This document shows positions 63,441 to 64,000 of a stretch of DNA of 64,000 bases, in pieces; position 1 is the stretch's first letter, and each line of letters starts with the position of its first letter. The notes below the pieces were generated by a model. The model was given only the letters and a program-made list of their open reading frames with translations. It was not told the DNA's origin and did no database searches. The translations under genes and the position numbers were made by a program. The stretch comes from Paraburkholderia translucens (GTDB lineage Bacteria; Pseudomonadota; Gammaproteobacteria; Burkholderiales; Burkholderiaceae): contig NZ_JAJITC010000001.1 in NCBI RefSeq assembly GCF_020881035.1, positions 620,001-684,000 of the forward strand. Direction: 5' to 3'.

Positions 63441-64000
63441 ATGACCATGCAGGCGCTCGTCCTCAACCGCTACAACGGCCCGCTCGAATTGACCGAAGTC
63501 TCAATGCCGGAACCCGCACGCGGCCAGGTACGCGTGCGCATTGCCGCAAGCGGTCTCAATCCGCTCGACACCAAGATCCGCGCTGGTAGCGCAGCGCATG
63601 CGAAGCATCCGCTCCCGCTGGTGCTCGGCATCGATATGGCTGGCGTGGTCGATGCCGTTGGGCCGGGCGTGACCGCTTTCCATGTCGGCGACGAGGTCTA
63701 CGGAATGACGGGCGGCGTCGGTGGCATTCAGGGCTCGCTGGCCCAGTATGCGGCAGTCGATGCCGACCTGCTTGCGATCAAGCCGGCCAACCTGTCGATG
63801 CGTGAATCCGCGGCGCTGCCCCTCGCGTTCATCACCTCCTATTCCGGCATTGTCGACCGCGCCCATCTGAAAGCGGGCCAAACTGTGCTGGTGCAAGGCG
63901 GAGCAGGCGGTGTCGGGCATGTCTCGGTGCAACTGGCGCGTGCACTCGGCGCCCAAGTCTTCGCAACAGCGAGTTCACGCGACCACGATCTCGTTGCGCG
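63441..64000 (+). CDS. MDR-type quinone oxidoreductase/alcohol dehydrogenase, 5' part
   Basis: Begins MTMQALVLNRYNGPLELTEV (a second ATG at 63447 is possible) and stays open to the window edge. GroES-like part: RIAASGLNPLDTKIRAGSAA, PLVLGIDMAGVVDAVGPGVT; Rossmann motif QGGAGGVGHVSVQLARALGA. It resembles zinc-free quinone reductases that use NADPH. The remainder is outside the window. Confidence 0.85.
   Translation, partial: MTMQALVLNRYNGPLELTEVSMPEPARGQVRVRIAASGLNPLDTKIRAGSAAHAKHPLPLVLGIDMAGVVDAVGPGVTAFHVGDEVYGMTGGVGGIQGSLAQYAAVDADLLAIKPANLSMRESAALPLAFITSYSGIVDRAHLKAGQTVLVQGGAGGVGHVSVQLARALGAQVFATASSRDHDLVA

Noticed and set aside
1-64000. CRISPR arrays, tRNA or rRNA genes, complete insertion sequences
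   Set aside because: No regularly spaced repeats, no tRNA cloverleaf or CCA-type ends, no transposase motif or terminal inverted repeats were recognised; absence is by eye only.

Overview
The window is 64 kb of GC-rich chromosomal DNA from a beta-proteobacterium, most likely Paraburkholderia or a close Burkholderiaceae relative. This rests on the codon bias, the protocatechuate operon order pcaIJ-pcaB-pcaD-pcaC, an FNR regulator beside a UspA protein, several protein types common in Burkholderia, and a LuxR / RsaL / LuxI locus arranged like braR-rsaL-braI. No rRNA, tRNA, CRISPR array, complete insertion sequence or replication origin was seen.

Layout. 0-8 kb: end of a CBS-domain channel protein, a secreted Cys-rich protein, a family-3 amino-acid binding protein with a striking 11-bp inverted-repeat operator, a LysE exporter, a MocR regulator divergent from an omega-aminotransferase, a histone-like DUF6496 protein and a small acidic protein. 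7-12.6 kb: a branched-chain-type ABC cassette (binding protein, LivF, LivG, fused LivH-LivM permease), flanked by two decayed genes (cytochrome c tail, amino-acid-synthesis protein). 12.6-16.3 kb: an AT-richer island holding a Tlde1/DUF2778 L,D-transpeptidase-like toxin with an overlapping exported immunity candidate, then a second copy of the unit with a frameshifted toxin, then a third, orphan immunity gene. 16.4-20.7 kb: the protocatechuate branch of the beta-ketoadipate pathway. 21-32 kb: folE, a DedA-rhodanese fusion, a diguanylate cyclase, Pit phosphate transporter, PPK2 with an in-frame amber codon, a glyoxalase-fold protein, an HtrA-like protease and an MFS exporter. 32-37.8 kb: small exported or hypothetical proteins, a YdjM-like membrane protein, a serine acetyltransferase and an SDR protein. 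37.8-45.4 kb: a sugar-acid operon (SMP-30 lactonase, ABC importer, IlvD/Edd dehydratase) with a truncated aldolase-family gene at its head. 45.8-51.6 kb: the quorum-sensing locus with a lux box, a GntR regulator, UspA with candidate FNR boxes, FNR, and an EgtB/SenA-like enzyme. 51.6-64 kb: an accessory redox region of SDRs, MDR-type oxidoreductases, hydrolase, LysR and MFS genes, with many broken pieces.

Gene decay is a theme. At least twelve loci are truncated, frameshifted, internally deleted or interrupted: cytochrome c, AA_synth, the second toxin, two LysR genes, PPK2, a CDP-alcohol phosphatidyltransferase, a DapA-like aldolase, an SDR, a flavin monooxygenase, a winged-helix/TPR regulator, an alpha/beta hydrolase and an MFS transporter. 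The most notable system is the duplicated toxin/immunity island: toxin and immunity overlap by ATGA in both copies, both toxins share a conserved 5' leader with a small palindrome, and each unit is preceded by the same 166-bp sequence with only four differences. It looks like an orphan type VI secretion effector island growing by tandem duplication and then losing toxin while keeping immunity. No hcp, vgrG or PAAR gene lies in the window, so the secretion link is inferred from the DUF2778/Tlde1 family alone.
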